Assembly (NCBI GenBank): GCA_036263655.1
Contig: DATAGP010000017.1
Coordinates: forward strand, 5,307-69,306
Origin: Schlegelella_A sp036263655
GTDB taxonomy: Bacteria; Pseudomonadota; Gammaproteobacteria; Burkholderiales; Burkholderiaceae_C
Direction of reading: 5' to 3'
DNA: 64,000 nucleotides
Part shown: one piece after another, positions 27,262 to 35,957 of the stretch
Position numbering within the stretch: position 1 is the stretch's first letter
How the letters are laid out: the number at the start of each line of letters is the position of its first letter
The notes under the pieces: model-generated
What the model was told of the DNA's origin: nothing
Seen by the model: only the letters and a program-made list of their open reading frames with translations
The model's database searches: none
Translations under genes and position numbers: made by a program

Positions 27262-28119
27262 GTGAGCACGCAGGCGGGGCTCCCGAAGTGGCTGCAGCGG
27301 TCCCGGCGTGCCGCCGCGGCCGAGCCGCTGTCGCCGCGAGCGCCGCTGCTGCTGAGCGGGCACCAGGCGCCGATCGGCAGCATCGAGCCGTCGCTGGCGG
27401 AGCGTCTCGCTCGCGCCGGGCTGCCGATCGGGGACGGCGCGAGCGGATGGGTGATCACCGCACCGGCGCCGGCCTCGCTCGCCGCGATCGCCCGCTGGCT
27501 GCATGCCGCGGGCGTGTGCAGCCGCTGGCGCGACGAGCTGCTGCCGGTCCGCGACGACGCCGGCGCGGGCATGGCAGCGGTCGAGCGCAGCGTCGTCCGC
27601 GCCCTCGGAATCCGGACCTTCGCCGTGCACCTCGTCGGCAGCACCCCCGAGGGTCGGGTCTGGGTGCAGCAGCGCGCGTTCGACAAGGCCACCGACCCCG
27701 GCGCATGGGACACGCTCGTCGGCGGCCTCGTCGGCGTCGACGAGACGACGGAGACCGCGCTGGCCCGCGAAGCCGCGGAGGAAGCGGGCCTGGCGCTGGC
27801 GCAGCTCGATGCGCTCACGCGCGCCGGCCGGGTCGCCGTGCGGCGGCCGGTGCCGGACGGCTTCATGGCGGAGGACATCGAGGTCTTCCACGCCGTCGTG
27901 CCTCGCGGCGTCGAGCCGATCAACCGGGACGGCGAGGTCGAGCGCTTCGAGTGCCTCGACGCCGAAGCGCTGCACGCACGCCTTGCCGCGGGAGCCTTCA
28001 CGCTCGAAGCCGAGCTCGTCTTCGGTGTGCTCGTGGAGCAGGGCACGCTGGCCGGCCGCCCGTCCGGCCGACGCGGCGAAGAGGGCGGCGCCGGCGCGCC
28101 GGGAAAACGGGCGCGGTAG
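27262..28119 (+). CDS. Nudix hydrolase with DUF4743 N-terminal domain
   Basis: A 285-residue protein. The N-terminal half resembles DUF4743, which precedes the Nudix fold in thiamine-pyrophosphokinase-like Nudix proteins. The Nudix box is exact: G-x5-E-x7-RE-x2-EE-x-G read from GLVGVDETTETALAREAAEE, with metal-binding glutamates in place. The substrate is an unidentified nucleoside-diphosphate-linked compound. The last 30 residues are Gly/Arg-rich and probably disordered. It is the last gene before the CoA-transferase, nine bases away. Confidence 0.88.
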   Translation: MSTQAGLPKWLQRSRRAAAAEPLSPRAPLLLSGHQAPIGSIEPSLAERLARAGLPIGDGASGWVITAPAPASLAAIARWLHAAGVCSRWRDELLPVRDDAGAGMAAVERSVVRALGIRTFAVHLVGSTPEGRVWVQQRAFDKATDPGAWDTLVGGLVGVDETTETALAREAAEEAGLALAQLDALTRAGRVAVRRPVPDGFMAEDIEVFHAVVPRGVEPINRDGEVERFECLDAEALHARLAAGAFTLEAELVFGVLVEQGTLAGRPSGRRGEEGGAGAPGKRAR

Positions 28120-28128
28120 ACTGATTTC

Positions 28129-29298
28129 ATGCCCGCCTCGACTGCCCTCTCGCACCTCACCGTCATCGACCTGACGCGCGTGCGCGCCGGGCCGACCGCG
28201 GTGCGCCAGCTCGCCGACTGGGGTGCCCAGGTGATCAAGGTCGAGATGCCGCCGGCGATGGACGACGGCGACGGCATCGGCGGCCCGCGCGAGGACAGCG
28301 ATTTCCAGAACGTGCACCGCAACAAGCGCGGCATGACGCTGAACCTGAAGTCGCCCGAAGGCGTGGCCATCCTCAAGCGGCTGGTCGAGCGCGCCGACGT
28401 GCTGGTCGAGAACTACCGTCCGGACGTCAAGCGCAAGCTCGGCATCGACTACGAGACGCTCTCGGCGATCAACCCGCGCCTGGTCTACGGCAGCATCTCC
28501 GGCTACGGCGAGGACGGACCGTACCGGCTGCGGCCGGGCTTCGACCAGATCGCCCAGGGCATGGGCGGCCTGATGTCGATCACCGGACTGCCGGGCCAGG
28601 GGCCGGTGCGCGTCGGCATTCCCATCGCCGATCTCTGCGCCGGCATCTTCTGCGCGCACGGGATCATGGTGGCGCTGCTGGAGCGCGAGAAGTCCGGGCG
28701 CGGGCAGTGGGTGCGGTCGTCGCTGCTGCAGGCCCAGCTCTTCATGCTCGACTTCCAGGCCGCGCGCTGGCTGATGAAGGGCGAGGTCCCCAAGCAGGCG
28801 GGCAACAACCATCCCACCTCCATCCCCACGGGCGTGTACCGCACGCGCGACGGCCACATGAACCTGGCGGTCTCCGGCGGCCGGATCTGGCTCCGCTTCT
28901 GCGAGGCGCTCGGCGCGCCGGAGCTGGCCGCGCATCCCGACTACGCGACGTCCGGCGAGCGCTCGAAGAACCGCGACCGGCTGCACGCCGAGATCGAGAG
29001 CCGGCTCCTCGCGCGCGACACGGCCGACTGGGTCGCCCTCTTCAACGAGGCCGGCGTGCCGAGCGGTCCGATCTACTCGGTCGACCAGGCCTTCGCCGAC
29101 CCGCAGGTGCAGCACCTCGGCATCGTCCAGAAGGTCGGCGACGTGCCGTACCTGGGCCAGCCGGTGACGCTGAGCCGCACCCCGAGCCACGTCGCCAGCC
29201 ACCCGCCGGCGCAGGGCGAGCACACCGACGGCGTGCTGCGCGATCTCGGCTATGGCGACGCCGAGATCGAGCGTTTCAAGAGCCAGGGCATCGTCTGA
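28129..29298 (+). CDS. Class III CoA-transferase (CaiB/BaiF family)
   Basis: A 389-residue CoA-transferase moving CoA between carboxylic acids. The N-terminal VIDLTRVRAGPTAVRQLADW is the family start, the catalytic aspartate is Asp168 in GIPIADLCAGIF, and SISGYGEDGPYRLRPGFDQI is the conserved substrate-binding stretch. It activates an unknown acid. A crotonase-fold gene follows after nine bases, so the two are expected to act on the same acyl-CoA. Confidence 0.92.
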   Translation: MPASTALSHLTVIDLTRVRAGPTAVRQLADWGAQVIKVEMPPAMDDGDGIGGPREDSDFQNVHRNKRGMTLNLKSPEGVAILKRLVERADVLVENYRPDVKRKLGIDYETLSAINPRLVYGSISGYGEDGPYRLRPGFDQIAQGMGGLMSITGLPGQGPVRVGIPIADLCAGIFCAHGIMVALLEREKSGRGQWVRSSLLQAQLFMLDFQAARWLMKGEVPKQAGNNHPTSIPTGVYRTRDGHMNLAVSGGRIWLRFCEALGAPELAAHPDYATSGERSKNRDRLHAEIESRLLARDTADWVALFNEAGVPSGPIYSVDQAFADPQVQHLGIVQKVGDVPYLGQPVTLSRTPSHVASHPPAQGEHTDGVLRDLGYGDAEIERFKSQGIV

Positions 29299-29307
29299 GG
29301 AGACCCC

Positions 29308-30096
29308 GTGCCGAGCGACAAGATGATCTCGAAGGTGGAAGACGGCGTCGGCTGGATGATCTTCAACAACCCCGAGCGCCACAACGCGATCTCGCTCGAG
29401 ATGTGGGAGGCGGCGCTGGAGATCATGGCGACGTTCGCCGCCGACCCTTCCGTGCGCGTGATGCTCGTGACTGGCGCCGGCGGCAAGGCCTTCGCCTCGG
29501 GCGCCGACATCTCGAAGTTCAAGGACGAGCGCCAGGAAGCGGAGTCGCTCGCCCGCTACCAGGCGACGACGCAGGCGGCCTACAAGGCGCTGCAGAGCAT
29601 GGCCATCCCGACGATCGCGAAGGTCCGCGGCTACTGCATCGGCGGCGGCACGGCGGTCGCCGTCTGCTGCGACATCCGCATCTGCAGCGAAGGCTCGAAG
29701 TTCGGCATTCCGGCGGCCAAGCTCGGGCTCGGCTACGGCCTGGCACGGGCGCAGCCGCTGGTCGATCTCGTCGGGCCGGCGCACGCCAAGGAGATGTTCT
29801 TCACCGGCCGCCAGCTCGATGCCCGCGAGGCGGAGCGGATCGGTCTCGTCAACCGCGTGGTCCCTGACGACGCGCTCGACGCCGCGGTGGACGAGATCGC
29901 CAAGGCGATCGTCGCCAACGCGCCGCTCACCGTGCGCTGCGCGAAGCTCGTCGTCGGCGAGGCCTTGAAGGACGCCGGCGATCGCGACGTCGCCGCGACC
30001 GAGCGCGCCGTCGAGGCCTGCTTCGCCAGCCGCGACTACAAGGAAGGGCAGGCGGCGTTCATGGAAAAGCGCAAGCCGGTCTTCACGGGCACCTGA
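29308..30096 (+). CDS. Crotonase-superfamily protein (enoyl-CoA hydratase/isomerase family), atypical active site
   Basis: A 262-residue protein starting at GTG 29308 after a GAGGAG. The oxyanion-hole segments are present (KAFASGADISKF and GYCIGGGTAVAVCCDIRI). Both glutamates needed for water addition in classic enoyl-CoA hydratase are replaced: the position after GGGT is Ala116 and the one in KFGIPAAKLG is Ala136. It is therefore probably an isomerase, decarboxylase or hydrolase of the superfamily rather than a hydratase. It is coupled to the CoA-transferase upstream. Confidence 0.87.
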   Translation: MPSDKMISKVEDGVGWMIFNNPERHNAISLEMWEAALEIMATFAADPSVRVMLVTGAGGKAFASGADISKFKDERQEAESLARYQATTQAAYKALQSMAIPTIAKVRGYCIGGGTAVAVCCDIRICSEGSKFGIPAAKLGLGYGLARAQPLVDLVGPAHAKEMFFTGRQLDAREAERIGLVNRVVPDDALDAAVDEIAKAIVANAPLTVRCAKLVVGEALKDAGDRDVAATERAVEACFASRDYKEGQAAFMEKRKPVFTGT

Positions 30097-30158
30097 GCCG
30101 GGCCGGCCGGGCGTTCCTCTCTGTGCCGGGCGTTCGCGGTCAGGCGCAGCGAGGCTCG

Positions 30159-30650
30159 CTAGCCCAGGTCGACTCCGACAGCGCGTGCCGCGGCGCGGAC
30201 CGGCTCCGGCCAGTCGATGTGGCCCGGATCGCGGCCGCTGGCCATGCCCATCAGGTAGGCGGGCTCCGCGTCGACGTTCCTGAACCCGCGCGACAAGCCC
30301 GGCGGGATGGAGATCGTGTCCCAGGGCTCGAGCACGACCTGGCGTTCGCCGTCAGGACCCCAGAAGACCTCCCACCGGCCGGTGAGCGCGACGAAGACTT
30401 CCTGCGTCAGGTGACTGTGCAGCGGCGCCGACTTGCCGGGCTCGCAGCGGACGATGTTGAGGTGGAAGTCCTCGGCCGCCAGGGGTGCCGCCGGCGGCGT
30501 GCCGAGGACGCGGAAGGTGGTCCGCTCGCAGCCCGGGATGGCCGCGTCCAGGTAGTCGGCCGTCGGTCGGAGCGTCCGGAAGCGCGCGACGCGAGCCTCC
30601 ATCTCCTCGACGGTCGGGTTCGCGTCCGTGATCTTCGCGGTACCTGTCAT
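30159..30650 (-). CDS. Cupin-domain protein
   Basis: A 163-residue protein with one conserved cupin barrel. Motif 1 is PGKSAPLHSHLTQEVFVALTG, giving a His-His-Glu metal site, and motif 2 is EPWDTISIPPGLSRGFRN, where the usual motif-2 His is replaced, so metal binding may be incomplete. The function is unknown. It lies 91 bases after the amidase in the same direction, at the end of the tctC-tctB-tctA-amidase run, and may be its last gene. Confidence 0.85.
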   Translation of the reverse strand: MTGTAKITDANPTVEEMEARVARFRTLRPTADYLDAAIPGCERTTFRVLGTPPAAPLAAEDFHLNIVRCEPGKSAPLHSHLTQEVFVALTGRWEVFWGPDGERQVVLEPWDTISIPPGLSRGFRNVDAEPAYLMGMASGRDPGHIDWPEPVRAAARAVGVDLG

Positions 30651-30741
30651 TAGTGGTCTCCGAAGGATGCCGGCGGCGGCTTCACGCTGCGGGCTTCAGC
30701 CGTCGATGGTTGCAGCAAGCGCGCTAATCGCCGCAAGCGCG

Positions 30742-31923
30742 CTAGCCGACGATCTGCTCGGCAAGCCGCACCAGGCTCCGGTCGCTGCCGGCCGGCCCGA
30801 GCAGCGACAGGCCGAGCGGAGCCCCGAGCCGCGTCGCGAGCGGCAGCGACAGCTGCGGGAAGCCGGCGAGGCCGGCGAGGCACAGCATCCGTGTCGCCTG
30901 GTTGCGGTAGTCCTCGAGGCCGGCCTCGTCGGCGTCGGCCTCGGGAGCGATGTCGGGCATGGGCGGCATGAGCATCACGCCGTCGCTGCCGAGCAGGGCC
31001 GCCAGGTGGCTGCGGAAGCGGGCGCGGAACGCCGTCGCCGACGCGAACTGCGCGTCGGTGACGGTGCTGGCCCAGGCGAATCGCTGCGCCACGCCGGGGC
31101 CGAGCGGCGGCGCGAAGCGGTCGATCAAGGCGCCGTCGGAGCGCCAGGCTTCGCGGCCTTGCAGGTAGCGGAAGTTCCAGTACATCGCGTCGAAGTCGTC
31201 GAGCGCCGCGTCGACCGGCGTCGCCCTGCCGAGCCGGGCCTCGACCCGGGCGACGGCGCCGGCCAGCGCCTCCTGCACGTCGGCCGCGACGAGGCCCCAG
31301 ACGTCGGCCGGCGCGAGCAGCCGCACCGAGGCGGGCATCGGCGACGGGTCGGCGCCGAGCAGCACGTCGGCGACGCGGGCGAAGGTGGGCACGTCGCGCG
31401 CGAACCAGCCGCAGGTGTCGAGACTGGGCGCGAGGTCCATCACGCCTTCCAGGCTGACGCGGCCGTGCGTCGGCCGCAGGCCGACCAGGCCGCAGTGGTT
31501 CGCCGGCGCGCGGACGCTGCCGCCGGTGTCGGTGCCGAGCGCGAAGTCGCAGAGCCCGTTCGACACCGCGGATGCCGAGCCCGACGACGAGCCGCCGCTG
31601 ATCCGGTCGGGCGCGGCGCCGTTGATGGGCGAACCGAAGTGCGCGTTCCGGCCGTTCATCGAGAACGCCAGCTCGTCGGTGATGGTCTTGCCGGCGAAGC
31701 GCGCCCCGGCGTCGAGCAGCCGCTGCACGGTCGGCGCCGTGTTCGTCTTGACGCCCGACATCGCCAGCACGAACGGCTGCCCGCCGCTGGTCGGATAGCC
31801 GGCGACGTCGAAGAGGTCCTTGACGGCGAACGACAGGCCCGCGAGCGGGCCCGCCGCGGCGTGCGGCACCGGCGCGTCCGGGTAGGGCATGAAGGCGCGG
31901 CAGGCGTCGCGGCAGCTGGACAT
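30742..31923 (-). CDS. Amidase, amidase-signature family
   Basis: A 393-residue hydrolase with the Ser-cisSer-Lys triad: Lys35 in LSFAVKDLFDVAG, cis-Ser112 in ISGGSSSGSASAV, and nucleophile Ser136 in GTDTGGSVRAPA. It is about 60-90 residues shorter than most amidases. It hydrolyses an unidentified amide. The gene lies 41 bases after tctA in the same direction, which suggests that the TctCBA importer brings in the amide or its acid. No signal peptide is present, so hydrolysis is cytoplasmic. Confidence 0.9.
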   Translation of the reverse strand: MSSCRDACRAFMPYPDAPVPHAAAGPLAGLSFAVKDLFDVAGYPTSGGQPFVLAMSGVKTNTAPTVQRLLDAGARFAGKTITDELAFSMNGRNAHFGSPINGAAPDRISGGSSSGSASAVSNGLCDFALGTDTGGSVRAPANHCGLVGLRPTHGRVSLEGVMDLAPSLDTCGWFARDVPTFARVADVLLGADPSPMPASVRLLAPADVWGLVAADVQEALAGAVARVEARLGRATPVDAALDDFDAMYWNFRYLQGREAWRSDGALIDRFAPPLGPGVAQRFAWASTVTDAQFASATAFRARFRSHLAALLGSDGVMLMPPMPDIAPEADADEAGLEDYRNQATRMLCLAGLAGFPQLSLPLATRLGAPLGLSLLGPAGSDRSLVRLAEQIVG

Positions 31924-31964
31924 GGCGTTCTCGCGAGTCGGAGGTTCGTTGCCGGTGGTCGTCG

Positions 31965-33479
31965 TCAGGTCGGGGCCGCGGCCGCACGTCGTCGCGAAGC
32001 GGCCAGGATGCCGCGCACCGTCGGCACCAAAATTGCGGCCAGCGCGGCGACCGTCAGCACGGCCGAGATCGGCCGCATGAAGAAGATGCCGATCCCGGCG
32101 TCCGAGATGATCAGCGACTGGCGCAGCGCCCGTTCGGCGAGCGGGCCGAGGACCAGCGCCAGCACCAGCGCCGCCGGCGAGTAGCCGAGCTTCTTCATCG
32201 CATAGCCCAGCGCGCCGAAGGCGAGCATCACGCCGACGTCGAAGCTGCTGTTCTTGAGCGAGAACGCGCCGGTGATGCAGAGGACGATGATGATCGGCAT
32301 CAGGATGCCGTAGGGCACGCGCAGGGCGCGGACGAAGAGCGGGATGAACGCGGTGCTCAGGATCAGCAGCAGCACGTTGGCGATGTACTGCGAGGCGATC
32401 AGCCCCCAGACGAACTGCGGGTTCTTCTCGAACAGCTGCGGGCCCGGCCTGAGTCCCCACATCAGCAGGCCGCCGAGCATGATGGCGGTGGTCGCCGAGC
32501 CCGGGATGCCGAGCGTCAGCATCGGCACCATAGCGCCGGTCGCGGCGGCGTTGTTGGCGGCCTCGGGCGCCGCGACGCCTTCGATTGCGCCGCGCCCCAG
32601 CTCCTCGGTATGCCGCGAGACCTTCTTCTCGACGGCATAGGCCATGAAGGTCGCGACGGTCGGCCCGGCGCCCGGAAGCGTGCCGACGACGAAGCCCAGC
32701 ACCGTCCCGCGCAGGATCGCCCAGCGGCTGCGCAGCCAGTCGGCCGCCGTGGGCAGGACGTCGCGCAGGCCGTAGCGTCCCGAGGCGAGGCGGCTGCCGC
32801 TGGCCGATTCCGCGCCCGCCAGCACCTCGCCGATGCCGAACAGGCCGATGGCGACCGGCAGGAAGTCGATGCCGTCCATCATCTCCGGGATGCCGAACGC
32901 GAAGCGGGCGTCGCCGGAGACGATGTCGAAGCCGACCGTGGCCAGCATCAGCCCGAACACCATGCTGATGTAGCCCTTGAGCGGGCTCTCGCCGGTGAGC
33001 AGGGTGACGGTGGTCAGGCCGAGCAGCATCAGCGCGAAGTTCTCGGGCGGGCCGAAGGCGAGCGACCAGCGGGCGAGTAGCGGCGACACCAGCATCAGCA
33101 GGAACACGCCGATCGTGCCGGCGATGAAGGAGGCGATCGCCGCGATGCCCAGGGCCGGGCCGGCGCGCCCCTGCAGCGCCATCTGATGGCCGTCGAGGCA
33201 GGTGACGACCGAGGCCGATTCGCCCGGCGTGTTGATCAGCACCGCGGTGATCGTTCCGCCGTACATCGTTCCGGCGTAGAGGGCGGCGAGCATGATGATC
33301 CCCGAGGTGGGATCCATGCCGAAGGTCAGCGGCAGCAGCAGCGCCACGCCCGACGGCGGGCCGATCCCGGGCAGGGCGCCGATGAGGATGCCGAGGATCA
33401 CGCCGCACACCGCCATGAAGAGGTTGAACGGCGTGAGCGCGACCGAGAAGCCGAGGGCGAGGTTGGACAGGAAGTCCAT
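31965..33479 (-). CDS. Tripartite tricarboxylate transporter, TctA large membrane subunit
   Basis: A 504-residue membrane protein with about 10-12 hydrophobic helices. The TctA signature is GILIGALPGIGPPSGVALLL near residue 30, and the second conserved loop is LGFVVGTLPGAGPTVATFMA near residue 240. It forms the transport channel of a solute-binding-protein-dependent secondary transporter for carboxylates. tctB is seven bases upstream. Confidence 0.93.
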   Translation of the reverse strand: MDFLSNLALGFSVALTPFNLFMAVCGVILGILIGALPGIGPPSGVALLLPLTFGMDPTSGIIMLAALYAGTMYGGTITAVLINTPGESASVVTCLDGHQMALQGRAGPALGIAAIASFIAGTIGVFLLMLVSPLLARWSLAFGPPENFALMLLGLTTVTLLTGESPLKGYISMVFGLMLATVGFDIVSGDARFAFGIPEMMDGIDFLPVAIGLFGIGEVLAGAESASGSRLASGRYGLRDVLPTAADWLRSRWAILRGTVLGFVVGTLPGAGPTVATFMAYAVEKKVSRHTEELGRGAIEGVAAPEAANNAAATGAMVPMLTLGIPGSATTAIMLGGLLMWGLRPGPQLFEKNPQFVWGLIASQYIANVLLLILSTAFIPLFVRALRVPYGILMPIIIVLCITGAFSLKNSSFDVGVMLAFGALGYAMKKLGYSPAALVLALVLGPLAERALRQSLIISDAGIGIFFMRPISAVLTVAALAAILVPTVRGILAASRRRAAAAPT

Positions 33480-33486
33480 CGCCGCC

Positions 33487-33942
33487 TCAGAAGCCGAGCA
33501 CGCCCACCGGCATCGGAACCTTGAGCCAGTGGATGAAGATCAGGTAGTTCGCCGCCGCGACGGCCAGCGCCACCGCCACCGTCACATGCCACGGCTGCCG
33601 GTCGAGGCCGCGCAGCAGGGCAATCAGGAACAGCACGGTTCCGAGGGCCATGCCGACGACCTTGAGCAGGGCGACGAAGGCGACGCTGAGGCCGAAGACG
33701 AGGACCAGGCGCCGCAGCCCTTCGCCGCGCGGCAGCCAGGCTTCGCCCGGGTCGCCGGAGCGCATGGCGCCGATCAGCAGGGTCGCCGCCAGCACCGCCA
33801 TCGACAGGCCCAGCCAGAAGGGAAGGAAGGCCGGACCGGGACCGTTCTCGCCCCAGTACGCGTAGTGGGTCAGTGCACCGGCGCTGAAGGCGACGCCGAG
33901 CGCGAGGAGCGCCGCGCCGGCGATCCGGTCAGCGGAACGCAC
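33487..33942 (-). CDS. Tripartite tricarboxylate transporter, TctB small membrane subunit
   Basis: A 151-residue protein with four hydrophobic helices and the conserved early segment GENGPGPAFLPFWLGLSMAV. The start is GTG at 33942. It associates with TctA in the inner membrane. It is flanked by tctC and tctA with 21- and 7-base gaps. Confidence 0.9.
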   Translation of the reverse strand: MRSADRIAGAALLALGVAFSAGALTHYAYWGENGPGPAFLPFWLGLSMAVLAATLLIGAMRSGDPGEAWLPRGEGLRRLVLVFGLSVAFVALLKVVGMALGTVLFLIALLRGLDRQPWHVTVAVALAVAAANYLIFIHWLKVPMPVGVLGF

Positions 33943-33963
33943 GTGCAGGGCCCGCGCGCCGGC

Positions 33964-34947
33964 CTACTTCTTCAGGCCGCCGAGCGCGCCGAGCGCGCTT
34001 TCGTAGTCGCCGGTGATGCCGTCGAGATACTTGTTGGCTTCCTCTCCGATCCAGGTCGTCGGCGTGAGCAGGTTGCCCTTGATGTACTCGTCCTGCCACT
34101 TCTTCGTCGCGGCGACCTTCTTCAGCGTCTCCTGCCACCAGGCGACGGCTTCCGGCGGCATGCCGGCGGGCCCGACGACGCCGCGCATCTGTTCCCAGTA
34201 GAAGGGGTAGCCCTTCTCGGCGAAGGTCGGGACGTCGGGCGCACCGGCCATGCGCTTGCGCGCGGCGACGGCGAGGTTCCTCGCCTTGCCGCCGTCGACC
34301 TGGGCGACGATCTCGTTCGGGTTCATGATGCCGGCGTCGATGTGGCCGCCGAGCAGCGCCGTCGTCACCTCGCCGCCGGAATTGAACGGCACGTACTTCA
34401 GCTTGATCTTCGCCGACTGCTCGAACAGGTGCGCGAAGATGTGATCCTCGTTGTGCGTGCCGGTGCCGCCGACGGTGAGCTGGCCCGGCCTGGCACGCGC
34501 GGCGGCGATGAAGTCCTCGACCGTCTTGTACGGCGACTCGTTGCGCACCGACAGCATGAGCTCGTCGATGGCGACGATCATGAGCACGGTAATGGCGTCG
34601 CGATGGTTGCCGGGCAGGCGCCCCTGCAGCTTGCCGGAGACGATCATCGGCGTGGCGCCCGCCACCACGTGCGGATCGCCCTTCTTCGTGATCAGGTAGC
34701 TGTAGCCGATGGTGCCGCTGCCGCCGGGCCGGTTGTTGACGGTGATCGGCACCGGCGACCACTTGTTCTCGTCGATGATGCCGGTGATCATCCGCATCAT
34801 GTTGTCGGTGCCGCCGCCGGGGGCGAAGGGCACGACGACCTCGATGTTCTTCGACGGGTACTTGGCCTGCGCGACGGCGACGCCGGGGCTGGCGAGAAGC
34901 AGGGCGCTGGTTGCGGCGGCCATCGCGAGAACGTGCTTGAAGAGCAT
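33964..34947 (-). CDS. Tripartite tricarboxylate transporter substrate-binding protein (Bug family, TctC)
   Basis: A 327-residue periplasmic solute-binding protein. Residues 1-27 are a Sec signal peptide with likely cleavage after AVAQA, before KYPSKNIEVVVPFAPGGGTD. The PFAPGGGTD loop and VNNRPGGSGTIGY are the Bug-family ligand loops that bind a carboxylate. It heads the minus-strand tctCBA-amidase run. The Bug family is greatly expanded in Burkholderiales, so the substrate cannot be named. Confidence 0.93.
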   Translation of the reverse strand: MLFKHVLAMAAATSALLLASPGVAVAQAKYPSKNIEVVVPFAPGGGTDNMMRMITGIIDENKWSPVPITVNNRPGGSGTIGYSYLITKKGDPHVVAGATPMIVSGKLQGRLPGNHRDAITVLMIVAIDELMLSVRNESPYKTVEDFIAAARARPGQLTVGGTGTHNEDHIFAHLFEQSAKIKLKYVPFNSGGEVTTALLGGHIDAGIMNPNEIVAQVDGGKARNLAVAARKRMAGAPDVPTFAEKGYPFYWEQMRGVVGPAGMPPEAVAWWQETLKKVAATKKWQDEYIKGNLLTPTTWIGEEANKYLDGITGDYESALGALGGLKK

Positions 34948-35131
34948 GTGAGACTCCTGTGGCAGATCGTCTGCGTTCGAGCGGAACGCGGTCCCGCGTC
35001 CCGTGGGTCGAATTCACTTTAGCAGTGGCATGGCGACGGCTGCTTGGTATTGGCCCTAGCGCCGACGGCCCTCCGTCGAGAGCCCGGTGCTAGGATTTCC
35101 AGCCGATCGACCGCCAGAGAAAGACTCCGCC

Positions 35132-35926
35132 ATGGACAACGCCACGCCGGCCGGCGAGCACGTGCTCGTCGAGCGCCAGGGCGCGATCGTCACGCTGACG
35201 TTCAACCGGCCCGAGGCCCGCAACGCGATGACCTGGGGCATGTACCAGCGCCTGTACGACACCTGCGAGGAAGTCGATGCGGACGACTCCATCCGTGTTC
35301 TGGTGCTGAAGGGCGCGGGCGGCAAGGCCTTCGTCGCCGGGACCGAGATCAGCCAGTTCACGAGCTTCCAAAGCGGCGAGGACGGGCTCCGTTACGAGCG
35401 CGATGCCGACCATCGCGCCGGCCGGATCGCGCGGGTCCGGAAGCCCGTGATCGCGCAGATCCAGGGCGTCGCGGTCGGTGGCGGGCTCGGCATCGCCGCA
35501 GGCGCCGACGTCCGGGTCGCCACGCCCGATGCACGGTTCGGCCTGCCGATGGCCCGCACGCTCGGGAACTGCCTGTCGATGCGCGCCTATGCCACGTTCA
35601 TGGAACTGTTCGGACCGTCGCGCTTCAAGGAAATGATGTTCACCGCCCGGCTGCTCTCCGTGCAGGAGGCGGCGGCCGCCGGCTTCGTTCACGAGGTCGT
35701 GCCGGCGGAGGCCATCGAGGCGCGTGTCCGGGAGCTGGCGCAGACCATCGCGTCTCACGCACCCATCACCCTCTGGGTCACGAAGGAGGCGGTGCGGCGG
35801 ATCCAGGAAGCCCGTTCGGTCCCCGACGGCGAGGACCTGATACGCACCACCTACGGCAGCGCCGACTTTCGCGAAGGCGTGCGTGCCTTCGTGGAGAAGC
35901 GGCCGGCACGCTGGACCGGCAAGTAG
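35132..35926 (+). CDS. Crotonase-superfamily protein, second copy with atypical active site
   Basis: A 264-residue protein with oxyanion-hole segments KAFVAGTEISQF and GVAVGGGLGIAAGADVRV. As in the protein at 29308, both catalytic glutamates of enoyl-CoA hydratase are missing (Gly120 after GGGL, Met140 in ARFGLPMARTLG). The ATG at 35132 gives a standard N terminus; an upstream frame extension contains no family sequence. It is a single gene divergent from tctC and convergent with an alpha/beta hydrolase. Confidence 0.87.
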   Translation: MDNATPAGEHVLVERQGAIVTLTFNRPEARNAMTWGMYQRLYDTCEEVDADDSIRVLVLKGAGGKAFVAGTEISQFTSFQSGEDGLRYERDADHRAGRIARVRKPVIAQIQGVAVGGGLGIAAGADVRVATPDARFGLPMARTLGNCLSMRAYATFMELFGPSRFKEMMFTARLLSVQEAAAAGFVHEVVPAEAIEARVRELAQTIASHAPITLWVTKEAVRRIQEARSVPDGEDLIRTTYGSADFREGVRAFVEKRPARWTGK

Positions 35927-35940
35927 GCGCCGTGCCTCGG

Positions 35941-35955
35941 CCGCGCGCAGCGCGG
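35941..35955. terminator. Short hairpin between convergent genes
   Basis: CCGCGC and GCGCGG form a 6-bp stem with a GCA loop, 14 bases after the crotonase-fold gene stop and just beyond the convergent hydrolase stop. No U-tract follows, so termination is not certain. Confidence 0.35.
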
Positions 35956-35957
35956 CT

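Noticed and set aside
26104..29784. Long minus-strand frame opposite the orphan, Nudix, CoA-transferase and crotonase genes
   Set aside because: No protein-like features, and it crosses four genes and their gaps.
35016..35024. Extended -10-like TGCTAAAGT on the minus strand ahead of tctC
   Set aside because: No -35 at the right distance and only four of six core matches.
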